A DNA stretch of 64,000 nt from Mesorhizobium sp. WSM4904 (GTDB lineage Bacteria > Pseudomonadota > Alphaproteobacteria > Rhizobiales > Rhizobiaceae): the NCBI RefSeq assembly GCF_029674545.1, contig NZ_CP121354.1, positions 1,922,001 through 1,986,000 on the forward strand, in the 5' to 3' direction. Below, piece by piece: positions 44,226 through 53,431 of this stretch. The position numbers and the translations under genes were made by a program. Position 1 is the first letter of the stretch; every line of letters starts with the position of its first letter. The notes below the pieces were generated by a model, which was not told where the DNA came from, did no database searches, and was given only the letters and a program-made list of their open reading frames with translations.

Positions 44226-45176
44226 TTAAACGGCATCGCCGGTCGCGGCGAGCGCAGGCGCTGCGCTGCGCCGGCGTTCGCCGTCGAGCGCGACCAAGCC
44301 GGCGCCGATGATCAGCGCCGCGCCAAGCACCGTCGTTGCCCGCGGGACCTCGGCGAAGAACAGGAAGCCCCAGAGCGGCGACCAGAGAATGCCGGTATAT
44401 TCGAAGGTGGCGACGCGGTTGGCGGGCGCCATCCGATAGGCTTGCGACAGCAAAATCATGCCGGCGGAGGCGACGAAGCCGCAGGCCGCCATCCTGAGGA
44501 AGTCCGGCAGCGCCGGCCACACCCACGGCCGCACCAGGAAATCGAGGCTCGGATGGCCCGCATGGGTGATGCCGGCCAGATGAAACATGATGGTGACGGC
44601 CACGGCGCCGGTGAGATAGGCGCCGTTCTGGTAGAAGGCCATGACGGTGGAGGATTCGGTGTCGCCGATCCGGCGCGCCATCAGCTGCGAGAAGCCGTAG
44701 AGGAACGCCGAGCCGAGCGACAGCAGCGCCGCCCAGTCGAACAACCCGGCGCCCGGACGCAGCATCACGACCACCCCGACCAGGCCGATCAGCACCGTCG
44801 TCAGCGTCCGCCAGGCGACGTGCTCGCCGAGATAGGGCCCGGCAAGCGCCATGATGAAGAGCGGCGCCATGAAATAAAGCGCTATGGCGTCGGCCAGCGA
44901 CAAGGCGGCGATCGCCAGATAGTAGACGGTGTAGGACGAAAACTGGATGAAGGCGCGCAGCGTCAGCATGCCCGCTCGCTTCGACAGCAAGGCCTTCAGG
45001 CCGACATCGGCCTGGACGATGACGATCAGAATCGGCAGCGCAACGACGGCGCGAATCGCCATCACTTCCGTCACCGGATAGCCGCCCGAAACCGCCTTCA
45101 CCAGCGGGTCCTGCAGCGAAAAAACGAGAACGCCCAGGCAGAGGCTCAGAATGCCAAGCACCATCCGGTTCCGCAT
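44226..45176 (-). CDS. DMT/EamA family transporter
   Basis: A 316-residue membrane protein with ten hydrophobic segments, from ATG 45176. The first EamA repeat is 'RMVLGILSLCLGVLVFSLQD' and 'VMAIRAVVALPILIVIVQAD', and the second ends with 'RATTVLGAALIIGAGLVALD'. The substrate is unknown. The gene is divergent from a LysR gene, which probably controls it. The open frame continues upstream but overlaps the regulator's promoter region. Confidence 0.92.
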   Translation of the reverse strand: MRNRMVLGILSLCLGVLVFSLQDPLVKAVSGGYPVTEVMAIRAVVALPILIVIVQADVGLKALLSKRAGMLTLRAFIQFSSYTVYYLAIAALSLADAIALYFMAPLFIMALAGPYLGEHVAWRTLTTVLIGLVGVVVMLRPGAGLFDWAALLSLGSAFLYGFSQLMARRIGDTESSTVMAFYQNGAYLTGAVAVTIMFHLAGITHAGHPSLDFLVRPWVWPALPDFLRMAACGFVASAGMILLSQAYRMAPANRVATFEYTGILWSPLWGFLFFAEVPRATTVLGAALIIGAGLVALDGERRRSAAPALAATGDAV

Positions 45177-45300
45177 GTTCGTTCCAGCGAAAAAGAGCCC
45201 GCTACCGTTTCGGGCAGCGGGCACGAGTGAGGACTCTTCGAATTGGTCCGCGGCCGATTTCGCGGCCGCATATCCAATGGGAGAGACGACTATCCTGTGG

Positions 45301-45320
45301 CGTTTGACATGTTGCAAACG
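45301..45320. promoter_or_regulatory. Putative LysR-type operator between the DMT and lysR genes
   Basis: CGTTTG and CAAACG are perfect arms around ACATGTTG, with a near-symmetric centre. It lies in the 186-base divergent gap, 43 bases before the lysR start. This matches the usual place and T-N11-A shape of a LysR box. Confidence 0.6.
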
Positions 45321-45362
45321 AATTGGAATGATATCAGCAATCAAAACTTCTTATGGCGGCAC

Positions 45363-46247
45363 ATGAAGCCCACCCTCGACAGCGACCTCCTGCGCACCTT
45401 CGTGGTGGTGGCCGAGACGGGCAATTTCACCAAGGCCGCCGAAAAGGCCGGGCGCACCCAGTCGGCCGTTTCCATGCAGATGAAGAGACTGGAGGACATC
45501 GTCGGCGACAGCCTGTTCGAGCGCGGCTCGCGCGGGGTGGCGCTGACGCGGCGCGGCGGCGAGCTCATCGGCAACGCCCGCCGGATCGTCTCGCTGCTCG
45601 ACGAGACGGCGGCGTCGCTGGTGGCGCCGCCGCTCGGCGGCCTGGTGCGCATCGGGATCCCAGCCGAGTACGGACGCTCGATCCTGTCGCGGGCGCTCGG
45701 CGAATTCGCCAAGCGCCATCCGCGTGTGGAGGTCACGGTGCGCTACGCCCATTCGGCCTCGCAGGTGAGGTCGCTGGCGGCGGGCGAGCTCGACCTCGCC
45801 GTGGTGTTCGAGTGGGAAGGCTTTTCCGGCGGCGAGGTGCTGATGCACGATCCGACGGTATGGGTGACATCGACGCTGCACCACATGCATGAGGAGCGGC
45901 CGGTGCCGATCGCGCTCTACAGCCGCGACGGCTGGTGCCGCGACTTCGCGATCAAGTCGCTGCAGCAACGCGGGCTCGACTACCGCGTCGCCTATACCAG
46001 CGACACCAATGGCGGCCTGACGCTGGCGGTCACTTCCGGGCTGGCGATCGCGCCGATCTCGCGCAGCAACATCCCAGCAGACTGCCGCGAGCTGACCGCC
46101 GCCGACGGCTTCGGCGACATCGATTCCTCCAACGTGGTGCTGCACCGCAATCCGCTTGCGACCGGCGAAGCGATCGACGGCATGGAGAACGCGATCCGTG
46201 AGGCCTTCCTGCTGACCAGGCAGGCGCAGGCAACGGCCAACCTTTGA
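45363..46247 (+). CDS. LysR family transcriptional regulator
   Basis: A 294-residue LysR protein. The winged HTH is 'LLRTFVVVAETGNFTKAAEK' with 'AGRTQSAVSMQMKRLEDIVG', and the effector domain begins at 'GLVRIGIPAEYGRSILSRAL'. It is divergent from the DMT transporter gene with a candidate operator between them, so control of the exporter is the likely job. The inducer is unknown. Confidence 0.94.
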   Translation: MKPTLDSDLLRTFVVVAETGNFTKAAEKAGRTQSAVSMQMKRLEDIVGDSLFERGSRGVALTRRGGELIGNARRIVSLLDETAASLVAPPLGGLVRIGIPAEYGRSILSRALGEFAKRHPRVEVTVRYAHSASQVRSLAAGELDLAVVFEWEGFSGGEVLMHDPTVWVTSTLHHMHEERPVPIALYSRDGWCRDFAIKSLQQRGLDYRVAYTSDTNGGLTLAVTSGLAIAPISRSNIPADCRELTAADGFGDIDSSNVVLHRNPLATGEAIDGMENAIREAFLLTRQAQATANL

Positions 46248-46338
46248 TCCGCGACTTTGGCAAGATGCTTTGGTCGGTCCGACCTATTGGCGAATCGCCA
46301 GCGCGGCCGGCGGAGCTTCGACAAAATGGCCGTGTGAA

Positions 46339-48948
46339 CTATTTCAGCTCGAGCAGCCGTTCGAGATAGCTGCGCTCGATATCGGGGCTGAGCGCATTGC
46401 CGAGGCGCTTGCGGATCGCCTCGAGGATCTGGCGGGCACGCTGCACGTCGATCTCGTCCGGCACCTTGACCGAGTTGCCGTCGTCGGGGCCTTTCGTGGC
46501 GCGCGGCCGGCCGAGGGGGTCGCGGTCGGCGTCCTGCTGACGCCCGCCCTGCTCGCTGCCGCCTTGGTCGCCCTGCATGGCCTGCATCTGCTTCATCATG
46601 TCCTTGGCGCCACGGCGCAGCGCCTCCAGCGCGCGGCCCTGGTGACCGACCGCCTGGTCGCCTTCGCCTTCGCCCAGCGCCTGCTCGGCGTCGCCCATGG
46701 ATTTGCCGGCCTCGCCGAAGCCCTCATTGGGCTGCATGCCCATGCCTTCAAGGCCTTTCTTCAGCTTGTCGAGCTCGCTCTGCAGTTGGCCCTGGCCCTC
46801 CTGCAGCTGCTTCAGCGCGTCGGAGAATTCCTGCGGCGACATCGGCTTCTGCCGGCCGAGCGGGTCGCGATCGTTGCCGGTGCCTGGCTGCTGCCCTTCC
46901 TGCGACTGGCCCTGCTGGCCATCCTCGCCCATCTGCTGATCGCCATTCTGACCGCGCTGGCCACGCTGCATCTGGTCGAGGCGGAAGGTGTCGTTCATCA
47001 TCTCCTGCTGACGGCGCATGATCTCGCCCAGCTTGTCCATCTGCTGGCGCATCTCGCTGTCCTGCTCGCCGCCTTGCTGCTGGCGGCCGGCCTGCAGGTT
47101 GTTCATCATGTCCTGCAGTTCCGACAGAAGCTGCTGGGCTCGGTCGCGGTCACCGGATTTGGCGAGGTTCTCGATCTCGTCCATCATCCGGTTGATGTCG
47201 CTCTGGCGCAGTTCCCGGCCGTTCTGCTGCATCTGCGGCGCGTTGGGGTTCTGCTGCGCGCGCTGGGCGAATTCCTGCAGGAACTGGTTCATCGCCTCGC
47301 GCAGTTCCTTCATCGCCTTGTTGAGCTCTTCGTCGCTGGCGCCGTTCTTGATGGCGTCCTGCAGCGCCTGCTGCGCCTGGCGCAGCCGCCGCTCGGCGGC
47401 CGACAGATTGCCTTCTTCGATGCCGAGCGCGATCTCCCACAGGTAACCCACCTCGTTGCGCAGCTGATCATCGGTCTCGGCGAGCTTCAGCCGGCTCCTC
47501 GCGCTCATGATCGCGAGATAGTGCGACATGTTGTCGAACGTATCCTCGGGGCGCAACGTGATCGCGTCCATCAGGTCGAGCACGCGCGGCTTGGCGTTGG
47601 TGTCGAGCGCCAGCAGCCGGCGCTGCTCGATCACGGCGCGGGCCAGCGGATTGGAGAAGGGCCGCTCCGGCATCAGCAGCGTCTTGGTTTCGCTGGTGGC
47701 GGTATGGCCGGCATCGTCCGTGGCGGTGAGCGCCAGCTTGATGGTGCTGCCGGCCCAGACATGCTCGGTCAGATCCTTGGTCGTCTTGGCCGCGTTCGCC
47801 TTGCCGCCGCGGCGCGGCAGCGTCAGCGGCATGTCGGGCGGGCCGTAGAGCGGATGCGCATTGGCCGGCGGCGGATCCGACAGTTCGAAGACGGCCTTGG
47901 CGGAGGCCGCGCCATAGTCGTCGTCGATCTGGTAGTTGAGCTCGATGGCGCCGTTGACGGCGCGCTTCGGTTCGCCGACGAAACGGATCGTCGGCGGCTT
48001 GTCCGGAATGATGGCGAAGGCCCAGTGGCCGAGATCGTCCTCGCCGGACTTCAGCGTCAGCGTGCCATTGGTGCTCAGCTTGCCGGAGAACTGCCGCACC
48101 TTGAGTTGGGCAGCGGCTGGGGGCACCGGTTGGGCGGCGGCGGATGTGCCATCCTTCGGCGCGGCCGGCTCGATGGCGCGGTCATTGCCGTTCGTGTCGG
48201 CATAGTTCAGTGTTTCCTCACCGGTTCCGCCGGTGACGCGCAGCGAGACGTCGCTGCCCTGCGGGACGCTGAAAGTCTGCGCGGCCTGATTGACATCGGC
48301 GGTCAGGAACAGCGGCGGCTTGCCGGTATAGGCGGGCGGCGTCACCCAGGCATCGATGCGCGGCGGCACGGTATCGCGCACGGCACGCGCGACGAAGCCG
48401 TCGCCGATCCTGCCGCCAAAAGGCCCGAAGGAGAAGGCGAAGGCGGTGACGAACAGCAGCCCGACCAGTGCCCGCAGGCCCCAGCGGTCATAATCCGGCA
48501 CGCTCGTGCGCGGCCTGTCGGCGCCGAGGCTGGAGAGCCGCTCGGCCATGCGCTTCTGGTGTTCGCGCCACAGCGCCTGCGAGAAAAGGCTCTCCGCGCC
48601 GCTCGGCCGGTCGGTCTGCACCTGCACGGGGCTGTGCAGCAGCTCGTTCGCGGCTTCGATGCGCCGGTCGACCTCGGCGGCGGAAGGAATGCGGAAGAAG
48701 CGCAGCGGATAGAGCGCCGCCAGTGCCGATATGGAGAACAGGATCAGGAGGGCGATCCGCGCCAGATCCGGCAAGCGCTGGAACAGACCCAGCCACGAGA
48801 CGCTGAGAAACAGGCCGGCGACCACCGCCAGCGGCAGCAGCAACGGCCAGCCACGCTCGAAGATCATCGAGGTCCGCGTCGCCAGCCGGCTCAGGGCAAG
48901 TCGCCCGGCCAGGCCGCGTACGCCACTGGAAATGGGTCGTTCCGTCAT
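46339..48948 (-). CDS. TIGR02302 family membrane protein (DUF4175)
   Basis: An 869-residue protein from ATG 48948, after AGGAAGGG. Two or three helices occupy residues 25-75 and about 155-175. The central part is periplasmic-like with beta-strand character. The C-terminal third is very rich in Gln, Met and Gly ('QMNNLQAGRQQQ'-type runs) and ends in a conserved region 'VPDEIDVQRARQILEAIRKR'. This layout fits TIGR02302. Its role is unknown. The open frame reaches further upstream but that part lies over the neighbouring dehydratase gene. Confidence 0.92.
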   Translation of the reverse strand: MTERPISSGVRGLAGRLALSRLATRTSMIFERGWPLLLPLAVVAGLFLSVSWLGLFQRLPDLARIALLILFSISALAALYPLRFFRIPSAAEVDRRIEAANELLHSPVQVQTDRPSGAESLFSQALWREHQKRMAERLSSLGADRPRTSVPDYDRWGLRALVGLLFVTAFAFSFGPFGGRIGDGFVARAVRDTVPPRIDAWVTPPAYTGKPPLFLTADVNQAAQTFSVPQGSDVSLRVTGGTGEETLNYADTNGNDRAIEPAAPKDGTSAAAQPVPPAAAQLKVRQFSGKLSTNGTLTLKSGEDDLGHWAFAIIPDKPPTIRFVGEPKRAVNGAIELNYQIDDDYGAASAKAVFELSDPPPANAHPLYGPPDMPLTLPRRGGKANAAKTTKDLTEHVWAGSTIKLALTATDDAGHTATSETKTLLMPERPFSNPLARAVIEQRRLLALDTNAKPRVLDLMDAITLRPEDTFDNMSHYLAIMSARSRLKLAETDDQLRNEVGYLWEIALGIEEGNLSAAERRLRQAQQALQDAIKNGASDEELNKAMKELREAMNQFLQEFAQRAQQNPNAPQMQQNGRELRQSDINRMMDEIENLAKSGDRDRAQQLLSELQDMMNNLQAGRQQQGGEQDSEMRQQMDKLGEIMRRQQEMMNDTFRLDQMQRGQRGQNGDQQMGEDGQQGQSQEGQQPGTGNDRDPLGRQKPMSPQEFSDALKQLQEGQGQLQSELDKLKKGLEGMGMQPNEGFGEAGKSMGDAEQALGEGEGDQAVGHQGRALEALRRGAKDMMKQMQAMQGDQGGSEQGGRQQDADRDPLGRPRATKGPDDGNSVKVPDEIDVQRARQILEAIRKRLGNALSPDIERSYLERLLELK

Positions 48949-49061
48949 CGGCCCTTCCTGCCCGGGCGGGATAGCCCGGACCTCATGAGCAGAGGATAAC
49001 ACCAAACACGGCGAAGGCGAGGCAGGTTCCGAAAACGTGAAGGGCTTCGCCCCGTTTATGG

Positions 49062-50033
49062 TCAGAAATTCGCGGGATTTGTGTTGGAACCGCAGACCAG
49101 AACGGCCAAACGCTCGCCGGGGGCCGGCGCATAGCGGCCGGAAAGCATCGCGGCAAAGGCGGCGGCTCCGCCGGGCTCGGCGATGATTCGGGCGCGATCC
49201 CACAGCGCTTTCTGGGCCGCCACGATGTCGTCGTCGCTGACCAGGATCGAACGCTCGACGAAGGCTTCCGCGATCGGGAACATCATCTCGCCGACGCGCT
49301 TCGGCGCGAGCGAATCGGCTGCGATGCCCTCGGCCGGCGCATCGACCGGCTTGCCGGCCTCGAAGGCGCGGTAGAGTGTCGGCGCGCCCTCGGGCTCGAT
49401 GGCGATGATGCGGATGCGGCCCGCGAACCAGGCGGCGATGCCGCCGATCAGGCCGCCGCCGCCGACGGCGACCAGAAGCGTGTCGAGCTCGGGCAGGTCG
49501 GCCTCGATCTCGAGGCCGAGCGTGCCCTGGCCGATAAGCGTCTCTTCCTGGTTGAAGGCATGAATCTGCAAGGCGCCTGTCCTGGCGGCGAAATCCTCGC
49601 TGGCGGCGAGCGCCTCGGCGTAGCGCGCACCGCCGACGACCAGCTCGGCGCCGTAGCCGCGGATGCGCTCGAGCTTCGCCGGTGGGCTGACTTCCGGCAC
49701 GAAGATGGTGGCCCTATGGCCGAGCTTCATGGCGGCGTAGGCGACGGCGGCGCCATGATTGCCGCCTGAGGCGGCAACGACGCCGGCTTCCGGCACCTGC
49801 CGCTCGAGCAGGTTGGTGAAAGCGCCGCGCGCCTTGAACGAGCCGGAATGCTGCAGGCATTCGAGCTTGAGATCGACCGGAAAGGCAGGTCGGCCGAAAT
49901 CGGCCATGTCGACGCGCATCACCGGCGTGTGGCGCACATATGGGCGGATGCGCGGCTCCACGGCGGCAATGCGTTCGCGCGTGATCGTCGCCTTGGGGAA
50001 CGTGCCGGTGTCCGCTGCGCTAGTGTTCAACAT
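49062..50033 (-). CDS. Threonine/serine dehydratase-like PLP enzyme
   Basis: A 323-residue fold-type II PLP enzyme, shorter than biosynthetic IlvA because it lacks the C-terminal regulatory domain. The PLP lysine is Lys67 in 'QHSGSFKARGA'. Then come 'VAASGGNHGAAVAYAAMKLG' and the phosphate loop 'VAVGGGGLIGG'. It could be a catabolic threonine or serine dehydratase or a racemase. GAGGAG precedes the ATG. It is divergent from an ArsR-type regulator with a shared palindromic operator. Confidence 0.93.
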   Translation of the reverse strand: MLNTSAADTGTFPKATITRERIAAVEPRIRPYVRHTPVMRVDMADFGRPAFPVDLKLECLQHSGSFKARGAFTNLLERQVPEAGVVAASGGNHGAAVAYAAMKLGHRATIFVPEVSPPAKLERIRGYGAELVVGGARYAEALAASEDFAARTGALQIHAFNQEETLIGQGTLGLEIEADLPELDTLLVAVGGGGLIGGIAAWFAGRIRIIAIEPEGAPTLYRAFEAGKPVDAPAEGIAADSLAPKRVGEMMFPIAEAFVERSILVSDDDIVAAQKALWDRARIIAEPGGAAAFAAMLSGRYAPAPGERLAVLVCGSNTNPANF

Positions 50034-50067
50034 GGTTTGCTCCTCGGGATTGACTTCAATTAGTAAC

Positions 50068-50083
50068 TTAGCAAAATGGCTAA
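50068..50083. promoter_or_regulatory. Palindromic operator candidate between the dehydratase and ArsR-type genes
   Basis: TTAGC and GCTAA flank AAAATG and end exactly at the ATG of the regulator. A related TTAGTAA lies just before it. This A/T-rich symmetric site in a 50-base divergent gap is where an ArsR-type repressor would sit to shut off both genes. The regulator has no ribosome binding site, so its mRNA may be leaderless. Confidence 0.65.
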
Positions 50084-50386
50084 ATGCAAGAGGTCGACAT
50101 CCTAAAGGCAATCGCCAACGAACGCAGGCTGCAGATCCTCGATTGGCTGAAGGATCCGCGCCTGCATTTCCCGCCCCAGGCCGATGGCGATCTGGTCGAG
50201 GATGGCGTCTGCGCGCTGCTGATCGCCGAAAAGCTCGGCATCACCCAGGCGACGCTCAGCGAACATATGCGCGTCTTGACCCAGGCCGGCCTGCTCAGCG
50301 CCAAGCGCACCAAGCAATGGATATTCTATCGCCGCGACGAGGAGAGGATCGCTGAAGCCAAGACGCTGATCCAGCAGAGGATCTAG
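50084..50386 (+). CDS. ArsR-type winged-helix transcriptional regulator
   Basis: A 100-residue protein with the ArsR-like HTH: 'DILKAIANERRLQILDWLKD', 'AEKLGITQATLSEHMRVLTQ' and the wing 'SAKRTKQWIFYRRDEERI'. There is no CXC metal site, so it probably senses a non-metal ligand such as an amino acid or keto acid. The divergent dehydratase is the likely target. Confidence 0.92.
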   Translation: MQEVDILKAIANERRLQILDWLKDPRLHFPPQADGDLVEDGVCALLIAEKLGITQATLSEHMRVLTQAGLLSAKRTKQWIFYRRDEERIAEAKTLIQQRI

Positions 50387-50393
50387 CGCCTCG

Positions 50394-51662
50394 CTACGCT
50401 AGCCAATCGGGCAACGAATCCAGCCCAATCAGTTCCTCATAGGTCTGGCGCGGCCGCACGACATGGAAACGATCGCCGTCGACCAACACTTCCGGAACCA
50501 GCAGCCTTGTGTTGTAGGTGCCGGCCTGCACCGCGCCATAGGCGCCGGCGGTAGCGACGGCGATAAGGTCGCCCGACTTCAGCCTGGGCAGATCGCGGTC
50601 GAGGCCGAGGAAGTCGCCGGTCTCGCAGACCGGCCCGACAATATCGACCTTCATGCGCGGCGTGGCGGCCGGCGGCTGCACCACCGGCTTGATGTCGTGG
50701 AAGGCGTCGTAGAGCGTCGGCCGGATCAGATCGTTCATGGCGGCGTCGACGACCAGGAAGTTCCTGGCGTCGCCTTCCTTCACATAGATCACTTCGGAAA
50801 CCAGGACGCCGGCATTGCCGACGATCAACCGGCCTGGTTCGAACATCACCTTCAGGCCGAGCCGGGTGACATGCTTCCTGACGATCTCGGCATAGGCGTC
50901 GGGCAGGGGCGGCGGGCTGTTGTCGAGGCGGTATGGGATGCCGAGGCCGCCGCCGAGATCGACGTGCTCGATTGAATGGCCATCGGCGCGCAGCACGCCG
51001 ACCAGCTCCACCAGCAGCGCGAAGGCGTCGTCGAAAGGCTGCAGCTCGGTGATCTGGCTGCCGATATGAGTGTCGATGCCGGTCACCCGGATGCCGGGCA
51101 GCTCCGCCGCGCGGGCATAGACCTGGCGCGCCCGCTGCCACGGGATGCCGAACTTGTTCTCGGCCTTGCCGGTCGAGATCTTCTTGTGGGTCTTGGCATC
51201 GACGTCCGGATTGATGCGCAGCGAAATCGGCGCCACCTTGCCGAGCGCCACCGCGCGCGCCGAGAGCAGTTCGAGCTCCGGCTCGGATTCGACGTTGAAG
51301 CAGAGGATGCCGGCGGAAAGCGCAAAGTCCATTTCGCGCGCGGTCTTGCCGACGCCCGAAAACAGGATCTTGCTAGCCGGGATGCCGGCGGCCAAGGCGC
51401 GTCGCAATTCGCCTTCCGACACCACGTCGGCGCCGGCGCCTTGTCTCGCCAGCGTCTTCAGCACGGCCTGGTTGGAATTGGCCTTCATGGCGTAGCAGAC
51501 CAGCGCGTCGAGCCCGGCAAAGGCTTCCTTGAAGACGCGCAAATGCCTGGTCAGCGTCGCCGTCGAATAGCAATAGAAGGGCGTGCCGACGCTGGCGGCG
51601 ATATCGGGGATTGCCACATCTTCGGCGTAGAGCACGCCGTCGCGGTAGTCGAAGTGGTTCAC
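50394..51662 (-). CDS. lysA: Diaminopimelate decarboxylase
   Basis: A 422-residue enzyme. I take GTG 51662 as start because the usual N-terminus '(V)NHFDYRDGVLYAEDVAIPD' begins there. The PLP lysine is Lys60 in 'VCYAMKANSN'. 'HIGSQITELQPF' and 'DLGGGLGIPY' bind PLP, and 'GPVCETGDFLG' holds the active-site cysteine. It makes lysine from meso-diaminopimelate. It follows lptM on the same strand with a hairpin in between. Confidence 0.96.
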   Translation of the reverse strand: MNHFDYRDGVLYAEDVAIPDIAASVGTPFYCYSTATLTRHLRVFKEAFAGLDALVCYAMKANSNQAVLKTLARQGAGADVVSEGELRRALAAGIPASKILFSGVGKTAREMDFALSAGILCFNVESEPELELLSARAVALGKVAPISLRINPDVDAKTHKKISTGKAENKFGIPWQRARQVYARAAELPGIRVTGIDTHIGSQITELQPFDDAFALLVELVGVLRADGHSIEHVDLGGGLGIPYRLDNSPPPLPDAYAEIVRKHVTRLGLKVMFEPGRLIVGNAGVLVSEVIYVKEGDARNFLVVDAAMNDLIRPTLYDAFHDIKPVVQPPAATPRMKVDIVGPVCETGDFLGLDRDLPRLKSGDLIAVATAGAYGAVQAGTYNTRLLVPEVLVDGDRFHVVRPRQTYEELIGLDSLPDWLA

Positions 51663-51687
51663 GGGAAAAGGTCCGAAAATTGGAGCA

Positions 51688-51711
51688 CGATGAGATCGGA
51701 CGATCTCATCG
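51688..51711. repeat. Perfect 11-bp palindrome in the lysA leader
   Basis: CGATGAGATCG and CGATCTCATCG are separated by two bases. The flanks (GAGCA on the left, GCTCT on the right) extend the pairing loosely. It lies between the lptM stop and lysA start and may be a short dispersed repeat or a translational control hairpin. Confidence 0.7.
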
Positions 51712-51714
51712 GCT

Positions 51715-51921
51715 CTAGAGCAAGGGGTCGAGGATGAACTTCTTGTCCTTGACCGGTTTCTCCGGCTCGGGCGGCAGCGGCTGCTTGGCTCGCTCAGCAT
51801 CCTTGCGCGCCTGCACTGCCGCTTCGTAGGGGGTATCGAGGCCGCCCCTCCTGCCGCAGGCCGTCACGGTGACAACCGCCGCCAGCAGCGCGAGCGTCAC
51901 CAAAATCCTGCCTCGGGTCAT
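51715..51921 (-). CDS. lptM: LptM-like small lipoprotein
   Basis: A 68-residue lipoprotein. The signal peptide ends in a lipobox 'VTVTAC', and the mature part begins 'CGRRGGLDTPYEAAV', the CGxxGxLxxP pattern of LptM (YifL). LptM helps assembly of the LPS translocon LptDE in the outer membrane. The gene sits between argH and lysA, its usual place in rhizobia. Confidence 0.92.
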   Translation of the reverse strand: MTRGRILVTLALLAAVVTVTACGRRGGLDTPYEAAVQARKDAERAKQPLPPEPEKPVKDKKFILDPLL

Positions 51922-51994
51922 CGATCCATCCGTTCGAAACTGTTTTGTCCAGCCGCCGCTTTTAGCCGAGTTTGCAGCGCATTGCATCCCGGCA

Positions 51995-53395
51995 TTACGC
52001 CTTGGCCAGGCGCTTTTTCCAGTAGCGGATTTGTTTCTTCACTTCCGACGGCGCGGTGCCGCCGAAGCTCACACGGCTCTTCACCGAATTCTGCACGGCA
52101 AGCACCGAGAAGATGCCGTCGGTGATGCCGGGATGGATCGAACGCAGGTCCTCCAGCGAGAGCTTTTCCAGGCCGACCTTCTTCTCCTCGGCAAGGGCGA
52201 CGGCGCGGCCGGTGACGTGATGGGCCTCACGGAAGGGGAGGCCGAGATTGCGCACCAGCCAGTCGGCGAGGTCGGTCGCGGTGGCGTGACCGGCGCCGGC
52301 GGCCTTCTTCATGGCGGTGGCGTTCACGGTCATGTCGCGCACCATGCCGGTGGTCGCCGCCAGCATCAGGTCGAGCGTCTCGGCGGCGTCGAAGACCGAT
52401 TCCTTGTCCTCCTGCATGTCCTTGCCATAGGTCAGCGGCATGCCCTTCATCACCGTCAGCAGCCCGACGAGGTGGCCATTGACGCGGCCGGTCTTGCCGC
52501 GCACCAGCTCGGCGGCGTCGGGGTTCTTCTTCTGCGGCATGATCGAGGAGCCGGTCGAGAAGGAGTCCGAGAGCCGGACGAAGCCGAACTGCGGCGTCGA
52601 CCAGATGATGATCTCCTCGGCGAGCCGCGACAGATGCGTGCCGCAGATGGCGGCGATTGACAGGAACTCAAGGGCGAAGTCGCGATCCGACACGCTGTCG
52701 AGGGAGTTGCGCATCGGCTCGCGGAAGCCCAGTGCCTTCGCCGTCATATGGCGGTCGATGGAAAAGCTGGTGCCGGCGAGCGCGGCGGCGCCCAGCGGGC
52801 TTTCGTCCATGCGCTCGATTGCGTCGTTCACGCGCGACAGATCGCGGCCGAACATCTCGACATAGGCCATGCAATGGTGGCCGAAGGTCACGGGCTGCGC
52901 CGCCTGCATATGGGTGAACCCGGGCATCACCGTTGCCGCGTGCTCCTCGGCGCGTTCGAGGAAGGCGGCGATGAGGTCCTTCAGCGCCTGGGCGACCCGC
53001 TGGCATTCCTCCTTGACCCACAGCCTCAGGTCGAGCGCCACCTGGTCGTTGCGCGAGCGGGCGGTGTGCAGTCGGCCGGCTGCCGGCCCGATCAGCTCGG
53101 CAAGGCGGGCCTCGACATTCATGTGGATGTCTTCGAGCTTGGTCGAGAATTCGAACCTGCCAGCCTCGATCTCTTTCAGGATCGTGTTCAGGCCGTGAGC
53201 GATTTTTTCTTGATCGGCCGCCGAAATAATGCCCGTCTGCGCCAGCATCTCGCTATGGGCGATCGATCCGCGGATGTCCTGCGCATAGAGTTTGCGGTCG
53301 AAGGAGATCGACGCGTTGATCGCTTCCATGATCGCGGCCGGACCCGAGGCAAAACGTCCGCCCCACATCTGGTTGCTGGCCTTGTTGTCGCTCAT
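51995..53395 (-). CDS. argH: Argininosuccinate lyase
   Basis: A 466-residue protein of the fumarase/aspartase superfamily. The signature is '[18 protein letters not shown]', with '[20 protein letters not shown]' for the active site and '[17 protein letters not shown]'. It makes arginine and fumarate in the last step of arginine synthesis. It is divergent from tlpA, with only 36 bases between the start codons. The argH-lptM-lysA run is probably one transcript. Confidence 0.97.
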   Translation of the reverse strand: MSDNKASNQMWGGRFASGPAAIMEAINASISFDRKLYAQDIRGSIAHSEMLAQTGIISAADQEKIAHGLNTILKEIEAGRFEFSTKLEDIHMNVEARLAELIGPAAGRLHTARSRNDQVALDLRLWVKEECQRVAQALKDLIAAFLERAEEHAATVMPGFTHMQAAQPVTFGHHCMAYVEMFGRDLSRVNDAIERMDESPLGAAALAGTSFSIDRHMTAKALGFREPMRNSLDSVSDRDFALEFLSIAAICGTHLSRLAEEIIIWSTPQFGFVRLSDSFSTGSSIMPQKKNPDAAELVRGKTGRVNGHLVGLLTVMKGMPLTYGKDMQEDKESVFDAAETLDLMLAATTGMVRDMTVNATAMKKAAGAGHATATDLADWLVRNLGLPFREAHHVTGRAVALAEEKKVGLEKLSLEDLRSIHPGITDGIFSVLAVQNSVKSRVSFGGTAPSEVKKQIRYWKKRLAKA

Positions 53396-53431
53396 CGCTA
53401 TAACCCGTGCTCCGGAGCAGTTCTAAGAAAA

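Noticed and set aside
46270..48999. A 909-codon plus-strand frame opposite the TIGR02302 gene, rich in Leu and Ala.
   Set aside because: It mirrors the Gln-rich real protein in an antisense frame. It has no ribosome binding site or family match that I can see.
48949..49203. An N-terminal extension of the TIGR02302 protein.
   Set aside because: It lies over the dehydratase 3' end, is arginine-rich shadow sequence, and a strong ribosome binding site precedes ATG 48948.
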